From: Multifurca ochricompacta
Lineage: Eukaryota > Basidiomycota > Agaricomycetes > Russulales > Russulaceae
Assembly: GCA_022496185.1 (NCBI GenBank)
Contig: WTXG01000028.1
Coordinates: forward strand, 248,001 to 312,000
Direction of reading: 5' to 3'
Length of the DNA: 64,000 nt
The notes beneath the pieces were generated by a model, which did no database searches, was not told the DNA's origin, and was given only the letters and a program-made list of their open reading frames with translations. Below, piece by piece: positions 23,257-35,545 of this stretch. Position numbers and translations under genes: made by a program. Within the stretch, counting starts at the first letter, position 1. Each line of letters opens with the position of its first letter.

Positions 23257-25316
23257 ATGACGCACTCGAATCCAGAAACGTTTCTCGTGTGGTCTGTCCT
23301 TTCATGCCTTGTGAGTGGCGTTCGCTCGGTTTTTTTTTCAGCTAGCTCGAGTTGACGACCTGACTTTGGCAGCTGGGTATCTTTTTAGTGTATCACCTCT
23401 GGTCGTTTGATAGGTTTAGATGCCTAAAGTATGGCATGCAAGCCACTGTTTTATAGAGCATCACGTTTAAATCGACATTTTTAGATGGAATCAGGGTTCT
23501 AGTGGAGGTTTCAAGAGACTCATGACGGTATGCTAGTTGCACTTATCACATCCACACTCACTTGTGTACTGACTACGATTCGAGTATACCTACATTATAG
23601 GAGTCCCCCTTGTGACAACATATTCCATTGGATTTTGTGCAATCAAGTATTCAGAGGGGTACATTTTTATCCCCGAGATCGGCAGTGCGCAGCTTTCCAT
23701 CCAATTGATCCCCACATATTCTTATTGGGTATCCAGTCATCCCGAAACCCCATCAACTCTGGAGCAAGAGTCACCAGAAAGCGATCCTTCCTCTTTACTT
23801 GTGCATTTCCCTGGCATGGGGATCGGAAATGTACGTACCTTTCGTTCGATGATTCCTCTCTCTGATACGCTGCCGCATTGGATAGGGTCACGCATCTTGA
23901 ATGTGAGCGTAGATTTGGCACCTGAATCAGGCTAGCTACTTACAAAATTGTCATGCAGCGCTTTGCTTCCTGGTCTTCCTCATCAACTCTGGGTCGGCGC
24001 AGGATTGGTTCAGGAGTTGGTACTTTAGAATATGGGCCATTGGCGGGTTCATTGCAGTGACCTATCTCCCCCTGATCACTATATTCACGCGGTCAGATCC
24101 CGTCAAAGTATGTTCAAGGATTCTTCCAGCATGGCCTAATCTGATTCCATGAAGTGCGAGGCTTACACCTTCCTCGCTGGGAGTGTAGGAAGTTTACTTT
24201 TGACCATTAGTTACGCGGTTGTTTTGTCAGTTCTTCTTCCTGTTCATCAATGTACCCTCTGTGCTCACAGGTCCTCTTCCGTTAGGCCTCGATTCAAGCC
24301 GTTCTTGCAAAAACTGGTTAGTCGACCCAACAGATCATTGCCGTCGGATACTTGATCTGTATTAGAGGGAGCAGGGGGTAGACATGTCGGTGATCATCCG
24401 ACTCATGAAGTTCCGGGAGTTGACTGTAAGACTTGGGTATATCAAGCTGTCCGTCACATCCCTGATTGGTATGGCACAGATCATTTATCTTTACTCTCGT
24501 ACGTTGTCCGCCATTCCGCTGCTCATCCTTTCTGCGGACGGCGTGCGGAGCACTACCACGTCAACGAGTCGCCGTAGGTATACTCCTCTACTTTGCATGT
24601 TTTGTGACTAATTCATTCGCCGTGCTCTAGTCTTGCGTCAGGTCCGTTTAGTGTCGCTTGCCAGAATTGTTAATGGCCTAATGCCTCCTTACCCAGACCT
24701 GCTTCAAACCCTTGGCGGCTTCGGGATCAGTATTGCTGCTGGTATAGCACTTCCGGTATTTGAATGTTGCAGCTTCAGTTGTAACTGCGTCTAATTGGGC
24801 CCATTTAAAGATCTTCTTCCCTCGCTCGATCGAAGGGGAGATAAACCGAGCGGATGGCCTCAGAAGCGAGAATTACAATTCCCGCAACCATCTCACGTTC
24901 ATTTCTCAGGAGCGCGACGTGCAGGGCATGTACGACTTGGAGCGACAGCCCGATTTGGAGGTCGACAAGACAAGCATCACATCCTCGAGTTACGTAGGCT
25001 CGCTTCAATTCCCGCCTTCGCAAGCTTGGCGTGACCCGGACGGGCACAGCCCCTACAAGTCTCCGATTCGCCTCGAGCCAAACCGCCGGCTACCAGATGT
25101 TGAGGAGTATGACAGCAAGCAGCCCAACCTCACCGTTGACGACGTGATGCGACTGGACTCTCCGACCCGCCCATCGTCGCGCGTTTCCCGGCTCGTCAGC
25201 ACGTTCAGGTCTCCCATCGGTATGGAAAATTTCCCCTCTTGCTTTTCTTGATGATATGCGTCAATTGGCTTACCACTCGAATCCGATAATTCAGATATCC
25301 GCATTGGGCGGCCGTG
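23257..25316 (+). CDS. Fungal multi-pass membrane protein, unknown
   Basis: A gene of many short exons starts MTHSNPETFLVWSVLSCL. Recognisable parts in order: VTTYSIGFCAIKYSEGYIF; an exon ending HFPGMGIGN; DWFRSWYFRIWAIGG and VTYLPLITIFTRSDPVK; KCEAYTFLAGSVGSLLLTIS; EQGVDMSVIIRLMKFRELT; IPLLILSADGVR; IIFFPRSIEGEINRAD-type sequence (about 24820-24860); and a long hydrophilic C-terminal tail ending DIRIGRP. I recall this order (KCEAYTFLAGS, a polar ligand-like loop, PLLIL.ADGVR, FFPRSIEGEI) from unnamed Agaricomycete membrane proteins, but know no function. At about 24546-24551 the frame changes: DGVR is followed, one base out of frame, by HYHVNESP. The tail holds Pro/Ser motifs (DSPTRPSSR). 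Probably plasma membrane or endomembrane; inference. Confidence 0.65.
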
Positions 25317-25680
25317 ATCGAGTTACTCCATCCCCTAGCTAGGACTTGTGGGCAAGCGACACTGATCAGCTGTGAGCGCCTTTCGTTACTTTATTCGACG
25401 TAGTGTACCGTCTTGTTAGTACATTTTATCTATCCTTGCTGAGACAAGGCACCTTAGTACCTAATCCCCTGCCTTGGGATATGTGAAATAAGCATATGTG
25501 CGAGATGAATGGGTGCTATAATGGCCCGAAACCCAGGTAGCCAGGTCCGGTCGGCGTGAGAGAAAGGGCAACATCATAACGCGCCGAAGTTACACACAAA
25601 GAGAAAAAAATTATATCATCAATCTCACATACATTATCTCTTTTTTCCAACCAGCTGACGGGGTTTCTTTCTTTGCTCTA
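25317..25680. other. Intergenic
   Basis: Downstream region of the membrane protein gene. No gene seen. Confidence 0.5.
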
Positions 25681-25995
25681 ACTTGGTGATATTTGGAGGT
25701 GAAAGTGATATACAATATTATGGGTGGGGAAAGTGGGAGAGGGGTTTGCAACTTTCAGCGTCTCTCTTTCTGAGCCTCTTCCTTTTACCGCAGCTTCTTG
25801 CAACATCGTCTTGCGAACGACAGACTTGATACCGTCTTCTCCGATGAGAATATCGCATGTCGCTGTTGGTACCATCGCGGAATTCCAGCAGGATCGGTAT
25901 GTCGCTATTGCTGAAGATGCTTTGGATGTGAACGCATTTCCGCACGCACGTGAGTAGTATGTGGCTCATGTAAGCAAGGGGACGGTGTGCAGTGC
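25681..25995 (-). pseudogene. Fragment of an FAD-dependent monooxygenase
   Basis: The minus strand reads IPILLEFRDGT and, after a one-base frame change near 25870, TATCDILIGEDGIKSVVRKT. This is the second FAD-binding motif (DG motif, D-x-LIGADG) of the salicylate hydroxylase/PHBH-fold monooxygenases. Only about 60 residues are recognisable. The N-terminal GxGxxG motif and the later GD motif are absent nearby, and no exon on either side continues the family. It looks like a relic of a truncated gene. Confidence 0.6.
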
Positions 25996-28900
25996 GCTGC
26001 AACGTTAGAAGTGTGAGGTGAGTGTTAACTCAAACGAACCCGACACTTGTATCGTTTATCAAAAAGTCAAAAGTTCAAAAAAAAATAAAAAATAAAACTG
26101 GATTGTGTGCTCGTTGTTTAGATCGAGGTCGGGAGGAGCCAGACTATACTATCTACTAGAATGGTAGTGATGCTATAGTAGTCCCCTATCCGATTAATCC
26201 GGTCACTCAAGGGGCCGTGATCTCGAACTCGAACAGAGAGGAGACCGCGTTTGTGAGCCTCTGCACTGGTGAAAATGTACAATTGGAACGATATGAAACG
26301 CCTTGCGGGTGTCCAGGTAACAACAACAATTGGATCTGTGAGACCTTGGCTGGAACTTTAGGAATTCCATTTTTCATATGAAACTCCCTCCCGCTGCTGA
26401 TTTTGTTGGGGGTAACAGGTTTTTTGTTCTTTTGTTTTTTTTTTTGTTGTCGAGAGTACAAGGTCGGTAATCGCTCTCCTTTTTTTTATTTTTTATTTTT
26501 TTTTGATTCAATATTTATTCCGCGTGCAGTTTTCTAAAACAAGAGCTGTCATATCTACTTCAGGTGCCTCAGTAAATACATTTGGGTGACCTATAAAGAT
26601 AGTTGAATAAGTTAAGTCACTACACATGTAGGAGACCGTCAAAGGTAATAATTGGTGAGGTTTGGTGGGATAAGCCATTATGGTTTAGAGTCAAATGAAG
26701 ATACATTGATTATGGACTTGTTGTCCATCTGGTGCCGCCGGTCATCAGGGATTACTTTGATTTACAGGTTTGAAGGTTCGCTCTCATTTGATTTGAAGCT
26801 AGATACGATTCTGTAGTACCGTCACCTGCTTTCGATGACACCATGAGCAAAATCTCGCAGCCTCAGTGTGTCGATTCGCTAAGCTGTAAATCGGAAGGGG
26901 GAGGGAGGGGGAAGGTGGGTGGAGAAGGGGCGGAAGACGGATCTTATGGCAATAGAGGCACATCGTGATCGAGAGGAGCAAAGAAAACAAGCTCTTTTTG
27001 TGAGTCCTGTCTCGTAAGCTTCGCATTCAGACGTAAAAAAAAGAAAATGTGGGTCTTCAAATAGGGTGAGTGGAAAGGGATCGAGAGGGTTGTTATGCTC
27101 GCTCTCTTCTTACCCGCCCTACTCCCGCCTATCCCTGCGCTAACAGCAAGTAAATCGCCATTGTATCAAGAAAGATGCATGTGGGTTGAGGGACTCGAAA
27201 ACCGACAGGTGCGCTTTTCTCCATGGCTAAATTGTGAGCCTGGCTGTACTCCCGGCGCTGTGTACCACCGGCATGCCGCAACTTCAATAACTCTCTTCTG
27301 TTCATCACGGGCGCCTGTGCGTGCGGTTTTGAGGGCCCTAGTTGGGAGGAGGGTGAGGAGGAGGAGAAGGGCTGTATTAAGCCCTGGACAGGAGTGTTCA
27401 TTTATGTCTGCGCCCCTGCGTGATTCATGTTTAAGCATGGCGCAGCAGTAGTGATAAGAGGAAAAAGGTCAGTCTCTCTCTGCCAGCATTGCAGGCGCCA
27501 AGCAAAACGGGGCGCCTCGGGGACACCACTGCGCAACGCAAAAATAGACCGATGAAGCCCGCCGCCCCGCTCTGCGTACAAACTCCGCGCCTAGAGCTAT
27601 TTTCCAGTTCCGCGCGCGCCAGGTGAAACACGCACACACACACACACATATACACAAGGTTTTTCCAGCTGTTGGCATTGGCACCGCTGGCAGAGTCAGA
27701 TAGTCATGAGAACCGGGGACAAAAGAAAGAAGGAAAGATAATTGAAATGTTTTTCGCGCACGGTGTGTGCCCTCCATCTTTGTGGGCGCTAGTGAGATAA
27801 GCCTAGGGGTGTCGTATGTGTGAACTGTGACTTGAATCGTAATCGTCGGAATCAAGAAACGACACAGATGGGATCATGATTGGGCTTGGGGCTGGTTTGG
27901 TGTTCAAAAGTTGATCGCAGAGTATAATTGGCAGGTCGGAACTTGTGGTTAGTTTTCCCATCCCCACAACAATGACTTTTGAAGCTTACTAACAAGGAAG
28001 CTCCTTCAGGAGGGTCCCGCTGTGGTATGCTCTATGTCTCTATGTCACTCCGTTCGATGTGTACGAGCAAAGCAACCGACTGACTGACTGACTTTGTACA
28101 ATTCATTCATACTACATTCATTCCACAAAATATGGGTGAGATGCCAAGTCCGCATTAGGTAATCTCATGCCGGCAAGCAGGAATTGAATTGAATTCTTGT
28201 TGTCGGTCATTGAATGGGGTCGGCCGAGAAATAATTTCACGTTTCTGTGAGAGAATCCATTGTCCTCGTGCTCCGCGAATGGCGGTCGTCCACGCTCTGA
28301 ATGCTTGGGTGTGCTTCATGGGCGTTGCAAGACCTACCCTCCCCCTTCCTCTATAGTTCCAGATAGAAGACGATGATGACTGGCCGCCTTGGAGATTCTT
28401 TTGAGTGTGCCCCCCCTCCACCCCTTCCCATCCCCTTCTCTCTCTTTCTGCTCGGATTCTTCGAGCTTATTCGTAAGCACTCGGGCTATTGGCGTGGTGC
28501 ATTTTTGTTTTTTTTTTTCTGGCCACTCGCACCGTCACCGTGCCCAACATTCTTCTTAATCGGGTGTGATTCCCTCTCGCGAATGCTCGCATGATGTCAG
28601 ATCCCTGACCATCTGTAATTTCTCAGTTGAGTTCCAGCTCGGTGGTCATGATGTAGTGGCGCCTATCGTGGCCTTTTTTTTAAAAAAAAAAAAAAAGAAA
28701 AGAAAAATTAATTTCGTACTTCAATATGTGACACCCTGGCAGGAAGTCAGTTCACTGAAGAACCGTTAAAATCAACATGAAATGATCAATAACATACTAA
28801 GGAATGTTTGCGCGCCCGCTTGGACCACGTGAAGCCACTCGAGTAATTCACTATCAAGAAGCGTCAATCAACAACTCCAATAACATGGCTGTTGTAGGTG

Positions 28901-29499
28901 TGCACGGACCCGGGGTCCGTGACCACACTCTAATTTAGGATGGCCAGTGATTGTCACTCATCGCGCATCCAGAAACAGTCCTGTAAACTTAGGAATAAGT
29001 GAAGTTTGGTGTCAAAGTGATTTTGCTCACCTTCACTTCAAAAATTGATACTACAAAGGAAAAAAATAAATAAATTGGTATGAGCCTAGCGTCCTCATCG
29101 GACTTGGACTTCACTGAAAAAAAAAAAGAAGTGTCAGGAGTATCAAGTGAAACCACTTGTATAATGGGACAAACACTGGTTTGTGGCAGGAAGTGACCAA
29201 GAGGCGCCTGACGATCGTTTCAGCCGTTGCGCCTGAAATAAGGTAGGGCGGATGCTTTTTGACAAGAACGCGGGGTGGCGCCAATCCGACAATATAATAG
29301 TGCTGTTTCAGTTCCATGCGAAGGATGGATTTTATATGTATATATATACAGCAATGTGACTCCACTTAACCCTCCCCCCCCCTCCGGAGTTAGTCTCTAT
29401 ACAAATACACAACAAGACGTTGGGTAATCAAAACCCCTACCTCTATCGCTCCTGCCTGCCTGCCTACCTGCCTGCCTGGAGGGCTAGGCGTACATCGAG
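25996..29499. other. Long intergenic region
   Basis: About 3.5 kb without a supported gene. It holds poly-A/T runs (26069-26096, 26430-26510, 28673-28700), an AC microsatellite at about 27630-27648, and a (CTGACTGA)n run at about 28080-28093. Short frames here lack family signatures. Confidence 0.45.
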
Positions 29500-30595
29500 T
29501 CATGGACCAGTTCGTGGAACCGTCACCGCTCGACGACGTGTACCGCTGCTGCTCGCGCTTGTACAAAAGATACCAAACCGCTGCGTCCTCCGTTGGGTAA
29601 TGAGAGGCGACGACGACACCACGTCTGGCGGCTCCTCGAGTAGTTCTGGGTCTGCACGCAAAATCTGTCGAGGGCTACGAGTACGTGCCATCCTGATCGT
29701 GCTGGAACTTTTGTTCTGGTCTGTCTGTGATAGTGACCGGCCTCGTGGCGTGGTCGAGGAAGGTTGCTGGAAACGGTGAGGCAGGGACGCTGGAGCTGTG
29801 ATACGGTGAGGCATTAAAAAAACTACCCTGGGATGTATTGATACCACGAGCGTGGCGATAACGTACGCGGCATCAACTCTTCTGGCGCTGGGTAGATCGT
29901 TGTAGCAGGGCGAGACATAGCTTTTGATGTAAGAGCCTGCGAGCCTCCGGAGGGGGGAAGGCGTCGCGTCTATACTTGGAGATGAAGGAGTAGATGCAGG
30001 GACCGCAGGTGGTGACTCTCCCCGCCGGTGAATTACAAGCCAAGTCGAGAGAGGCATAAGCAACCGACTGACGCGGTCTGTAGCTGCATGTGAGTGGCGG
30101 TAATAATGAGACCCGCAAGGCAAATGTTTACCACCTTTGAGATTATCATTGTTGACAATCACATCCTGGCGTTCCCGGAGAGCCCGAAGGATGTCAAAAT
30201 AGAGCGTTTTATAATTTAGCAAAGCTGGACTGCAAGAGGTAAACAAGTGCAATTTTATCCCCGCGCGACTAAGAGTGGCCCGTGAGATCTGAAACAAAAA
30301 CGAGGCTCATTAAGCTGCCACACGGAGGCGGCGAGGACCAGCTATTAGAGATGCTGTAACTACCTCAACGAGGGTGACAACCTCACAAGTGGGATTATCG
30401 GTGAGCATCTGCTGGGAAAGCAAAAAGAACGTCGGAACCTACCTTCCTACTATGTTGGAGTAAAATTTCGGAGCTCAGAAGGTGAATGATGTCTAGGAGC
30501 TCATGCGCTGCGGACAAGAAATGACTCAGGGAACCAAGGCGATGAGCGAGTTGACCCGCCCGGTGTCGTAAATCTACTACTGTATCGACAGACAT
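29500..30595 (-). CDS. Hypothetical spliced gene
   Basis: The minus strand starts MSVDTVVDLRHRAGQLAHRL at 30595 and continues in a helical stretch (LLDIIHLLSSEILLQHSRK). A second segment reads QMLTDNPTCEVVTLVE. An intron at about 30293-30361 leads to ISRATLSRAGIKLHLFTSC, and the exon continues to RERQDVIVNNDNLKG. Beyond about 30140 the frame is open to 29500 but becomes Ser/Pro/Arg-rich and less convincing, so the 3' end is uncertain. The N-terminal 150 residues look like a conserved helical protein; I do not recognise the family. Confidence 0.45.
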
Positions 30596-31342
30596 GAGAT
30601 AGAATAGAAAAGACCAAAAAACAAGAGAGGGAGGGAGGGAGGAAAGAAGCTGTGGCGTAAATAAGAAAAGTGGGCGGAATTTAGAGAGTGCGGCAGGCGC
30701 AGGGCAGGCCTTTAAGTAAATGAACGTGGGCCCCAGAATAAAAGCATCTGTAGTCAGAGTATTGGTGCCAACTTGACGGCGCAGCCAGTGCGGTATGTTC
30801 CGGAACTTTCCTCCTCTCAGAGGTTTGCATTATTTGCATTTTGCATTATTTCCATCCCGTTGACCCGGTCAAGGGGTTCATTGCGGTACGTGCTCAAGTC
30901 AATGAGAGCATGTTCATCCCTTGAATCTCTCAAGAGAGTTGTTACTGCAGTTCGTACCATCCATTTACATCCCCCGTCCCCGAGGAAAAGGAACCCCAGA
31001 CCTCGGAGCTACTTAGCTACTAAGGAAACGAAAACAGAAGCAAAGTATAACAACAACAACACACCTACCAATTATTATTATATTATATATATTATATTAT
31101 TATATTATATCATTTTATTATATTTTTTACAGGTTCGCTGAGTGTCGGCATTTCCCGACCGGTAATTGACACAACCAACCACACACACACGGCGGCGGAG
31201 GAAAACACACATGAGCATGAGGTAAACATGCGTAAATAACGCGTCCTTAGTCCTCTTCTCCTTAGGCGGCTAGCTAACGTTCTACACTGCCTCCCCCTTC
31301 CCTCCACACACTGCTCTTGGCTCATTTTCGGGGGAAAAAAAA
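30596..31342. other. Intergenic, AT-rich
   Basis: Spacer between the hypothetical gene (-) and MCM10 (+). It contains an AT-rich TTATA-type repeat at about 31070-31128. The two starts diverge, so promoters of both genes should lie here. Confidence 0.5.
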
Positions 31343-34114
31343 ATGGAGTCATCGACTAGTAGAGGGCAGAAGGAGTTATTAAGGCAACAGTCTATCCAAC
31401 GGCAAATAGCTCAACTTCAAGCTCAGCTTTCGGATCCGAACGCATCCTCGTACACATACACGATCCCTCCTCCAGAGCATGCGTATGGTCGTGAAATTGC
31501 TAAAAGAAAGCAGTCAAATGCTACTGTCTTAGCACCAAGTAGCCCCGAACATAGTAAAGGAACTTGTCCTCTTCCGATTACGAATAGGATGACTCACGGC
31601 ATTCAGAGAAGCGCAAAATCGACCCTGCCCTGTTGCCCCATAAACCAAACAAGAATGCAGCGGCGAACGATTACTTGAACAGGGACAACCTGGGGAAATA
31701 CCAGGGGACCAATCGTACTACTACAACTATTGCACCGAACGCTGAACGACCGCAGCCCCCTGCGGGACCCTCGAACGTCCTCTCCAAACTTTCCGCCCTC
31801 TCCAAACGCGAAACCTCGCCGGTTGACCCGGACGCGCCCGTTCGGACCTCCTCATTCGCCGATAAGGCCAGGTGAGCGCCCCGTTCCGGGAGACACTCAT
31901 CTCGGAATCGTATTTTTTTTTATTTTTAAGGATTGCTCATTGCCCTGAATAAATACAGTTGGGCAGCAGCACGTGATGATCGCCTCATGCTAATAGAAGA
32001 ACTTGAACCGGGGCCTTACAGGCACAAACCGCCTTTAGATGACCCTTCGTTCGAGCGCCTCGAGCCGCACTCTGGTATTCGGCTGGCGTACGTCGCCGGG
32101 CATTTTTTTACCCCATCATTATATATATATTTATATACATATCATCACAATGAATGGCGAATGTGGTATTTTTTTTTTGTAGGTCCCGCAACCTGTCGCA
32201 CGAGGACTTGGAGGCATACTTGACTGGCGTTATTACATCTCCCCATCCAGATTATATTCCTTGGTGCGCGTGCGGCCAGGTGCCGGCGCTGGAGTACGAA
32301 GCCAGGTATATGACGTCCCTGTCGTCGGCGACTGGGTAACCATCGCAGTTGTTGCCGAACGAAGCCCGATTCGTGTCAGCCGTGCGCCGGTGACCTTCGG
32401 ACCAGGTGAAGTTCGTGATGCCGATGATCCTCACCTCATCTCAACCAACCACCGCCGTCTCGTCAAATTTCGAAAACGGGGAGCAAGGACCCACCGCCGA
32501 TACCCCCTCGCGCGGGGCGCAAGTACGTTAATCTGACGCTGATCGACTTTGGTGTAGGCGGTAAGAAGGGCACCTCTCGCGGTGATGCGGCCCTGTCTTT
32601 GCTACTCTTCGAATCCGACTCGCATGATACCGTTTCGAGAGGTGATGGCTTGCTGCCCGAGAAGATATACAAAGGCGGAAGTCGCGGCGCCTTTGAGACC
32701 ATGGCCAAATTGCGCGAGGGAACGGTGGTCGCGTTGCTCAACCCGCGGGTGCTCAAGCCGCTCGAGGTAGCGTATTTCGAGCCTCGTCTTACGTTCCTCG
32801 CCACCGCTTAAAACTCGATTATCATCATTATTATTTTCTTTTGGGGTGCGATTGAATCGCAGAAAGCTGGCTCACCCAATGTGCTTGCGCTCACGCCGGA
32901 ATGCGCGGCCTCCGTGCCATTATCGGCACAGCGCATGACCTTGGGATGTGTACCGTTTTGAAGCGCGATGGAAAGCCCTGTGGTAGCTGGTGCGACAAGC
33001 GTGTCAGCGACGTCTGTGATTATCATGTCCAACACGCCGTTGAGAGGCGCAGGGCAGGACGCCCAGAGTTCTCTACGGGGTATGCTCTCCTTCCTTCCAC
33101 ACACTACCTGTCATAACTCAAAATTTTAACCTAAAACATTTTTCCTTGACGGCCCAAAAACAAACAAAAACGATTCCAGAACGTCGGGTATGAGCGTGGG
33201 CTCGGGTTCGCATTCGCAAAAGAGCAAAGCTACTTACGACCCACAACGCAAGTGGGGTCTTGCACCTGCGATGGCTCCGCTTCTACCGCATCGGCTTCCG
33301 CGATGGAAGGGGCCACGTACGTCGTGGCTGGTCACATTGTAGCCGCTGGCAAGCGCGACCTGTACTTGAACGAGACCGTCGGGCGAGAGGCGCAGGCGCG
33401 GGCAACGCGACAAGCCAGCTCGAGAGAGACGGACAAGGCGCTGAAACGACTCCTTACGCGTGACAAGGAGGGGATGAAAGCCGTGCAAGAAGCGCGCAAG
33501 TTTGGGAAGAAGAGAGAGAAAGAAAGACGGATTGCGGAGGGGAAGAAACCGTCAGGGAACGAGAAGGACCTTTCCAGAGATAGAGACAGAGACAGAGACA
33601 GAAAGGGGAAGGGAAAAGAGGAGCAGGAGGATGACACCGGCGACAGTGAGGATGAGGAGGAAGGAGACGAGGCGACTTTTGAGGCGACGATCAAACCGAC
33701 GAAAAACGCGTACTCGGCCCAAGTGATCAAACGGTTAGGGTTTGATCCTACACTCAAATCTTCGCGAGCGCAGCGTAGAGGGGATGATTCTCGCGGCTTG
33801 CACTCAAAGGTTGGTCCCTTTTATCTCGGCCTTAATTTTCACTTAAATACTCCCCCCCCCCTTCCCTTTCCTTTATCTCTTTTCAGCTGACGGAACTTGC
33901 GTCCTGTCGTGTGCCTGATAAAATTAAATTGGGCCCTCGGCCAGGTGGGCGTGTGCGGTCAGTCGTCTCTGCGCCGAAAAATAAGGGAGGTGGAAGTCAG
34001 ACGCTACTTAATGAGGCGTTCTGCAAGACACCCGAAGGACATGGGACGGTAGATTTAGATGAGAGCAGCGAGGATGACGATCTCATAGTTGAGCCTCTAG
34101 CAGGAACTTCTTAA
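31343..34114 (+). CDS. MCM10: DNA replication protein MCM10
   Basis: MCM10 binds CMG helicase, Pol alpha and single-stranded DNA during origin firing. It starts MESSTSRGQKELLRQQSIQR with a coiled-coil N-terminus. The OB fold includes RYYISPSRLYSLVRVR, VYDVPVVGDWVTIAVVAER and KYVNLTLIDFG. The zinc finger region reads AHDLGMCTVLKRDGKPCGSW then CDKRVSDVCDYHVQHAVE, which contains the family's Cys/His ligands. After an intron (about 33081-33180), TYVVAGHIVAAGKRDLYLNE precedes a charged segment and the motif VIKRLGFDPTL, followed by SKLTEL in a new exon after an intron at 33810-33887. It ends EPLAGTS. Apparent single-base losses occur at about 32227 (LTG/RYYIS), 32517, 32917 (ASV/IIGTAHD) and 33260 (WGL/DGSAST), each in a conserved stretch, so these look like consensus errors in an intact gene. 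Confidence 0.93.
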
Positions 34115-34168
34115 AATTCACCGATTCGCCGCCGATGCCTGATCTCGATTAACAACATGACAAACAAC

Positions 34169-34199
34169 TGTCACTGTCACTGTCACTGTCACTGTCACT
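34169..34199. repeat. (TGTCAC)5 tandem hexamer
   Basis: Five perfect TGTCAC units lie just downstream of MCM10. TGTCAC contains a half-site resembling the CACTG/CAGTG cores, but no regulatory role is shown. Confidence 0.9.
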
Positions 34200-34565
34200 T
34201 TAATGACAGATAGATCTACGATCTACGCCGCCAAGAATAAATTAACTTAAGTCTTTCGCTCATTGACTCAGGCGTGACTGACTCACAGTAGTTGAGTCCC
34301 ATCAATTTCTCATTCTCAGTTGAACTGGTTAGCTTTTGCGGGTTTTGGGGGATGAACACGCGGTATGTGGGAAAAGAGTCGATCAATTGAACTGACTCCA
34401 CACATTCAACATATCCACATGATGACGGAAGAATGAAAGATGCCCTGGCCCTGTCCCCACTCCCGAACCAATTTTTATTTTATTTTTTAACGGGTCACAG
34501 CCACCCCCACCCCCACCCCCACCTCCCCCTCTCACCTCTTCGATTGGGTGTGTTACGATAACAAG

Positions 34566-35096
34566 ATGAGCGAACGAGTCCACGACAACTATCACTACCC
34601 ACTTCCCAAACCTCTCTACTACACCACCCTCGCCACGCTTAGTCTCTCCATCCCGGTGCTCGTCCTCGCCTTCATGGACCTCGGCACCGTCTCCTTTTTC
34701 TTCAACATTCCTGCCTCGGGCCTCACCATCCTCCACGATGCCACCCTCCTGCGCATGGCCCGTCGTCATCATCGTCATCAGCCACGCCTCCTCGGCATCG
34801 TCACGTCCACGCCCAAATACGATTACGAATACTTCGACCCCGTCGCGTCCGGTTTTAACCTCTGTGTGCTCATCGTCTGCTCCGTGCTATATTTCATCGG
34901 TTTCGGCATGACCATTTTCACGGCCGTGTTTGCCGAACGGGGGGATATTAGTTGGGAGACCGGCACGGGGATGGGCACTATCGTCGCGCAGGCGGCGTTT
35001 GGCCCCATCGTAGGAGCGCTCCTCTTACTTGCTCTACGCTACAGCATTCACATGCGCAAGTTGGGTGGCCACCGCCATCCATACGGTCAGTTTTAG
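34566..35096 (+). CDS. Small four-TM membrane protein
   Basis: A single-exon frame of 176 residues starts MSERVHDNYHYPLPKPLYYT. Four hydrophobic segments are visible: TLATLSLSIPVLVLAFM; SFFFNIPASGLTILHDATLL; CVLIVCSVLYFIGFGMTIFT; and FGPIVGALLLLALRYSIHM. A His/Arg-rich loop (RRHHRHQPR) follows the second segment. The layout resembles MARVEL-type four-helix proteins of basidiomycetes, but this is a shape comparison only. The upstream GTG in the same frame is not used as a start because the ATG at 34566 has better context. Confidence 0.7.
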   Translation: MSERVHDNYHYPLPKPLYYTTLATLSLSIPVLVLAFMDLGTVSFFFNIPASGLTILHDATLLRMARRHHRHQPRLLGIVTSTPKYDYEYFDPVASGFNLCVLIVCSVLYFIGFGMTIFTAVFAERGDISWETGTGMGTIVAQAAFGPIVGALLLLALRYSIHMRKLGGHRHPYGQF

Positions 35097-35545
35097 GAGA
35101 GGGTGAGAACACACCACCCGCGGGATTTTAAAGGGGTGTCTTAATTTTTATGCACACAAACACAAATGTAGGTAGGTCCATTAGCGTCCGGTTTTGTGGA
35201 ATTTGGACTGTTCTTTTTATCGGACTGCTCAATGTCTTTTTTTAATTCCCACTTGGTGGTTGAGTATTGTGTCGAATGAGATCGAAAAAAAAGAAAGTTA
35301 CAAAGTCCTCTGAAAAAAACGAAAGTCTATATATACTGTATGTACCGTGAAACGAAATCCTAAAAGCCCCAAAAAAAGATACAGAGGGGAAATAAAAAAA
35401 CAAAGTTGCGACAAAGGTGATACTGCATGTTGGTCAAATAATCTGGTTTAACGCTCTCCCCGTTCTACCCCCCCCCTCCCTCCCCTCCTCCCTTCCAATG
35501 CGCAATGATATCCGTCCATGTATACCACCAAGCAATGATGGTCAT
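35097..35545. other. Convergent 3' intergenic region
   Basis: Spacer between the four-TM gene (+) and the RasGEF gene (-), with A-runs and a C-run at about 35468-35490. No gene seen. Confidence 0.55.

Noticed and set aside
27430..27860. Minus-strand ORF of 128 residues
   Set aside because: Contains a Cys-Val run from an AC microsatellite and no domain.
34161..34200. CRISPR-like short repeats
   Set aside because: A perfect (TGTCAC)5 hexamer array without spacers, in a eukaryote; a microsatellite only.
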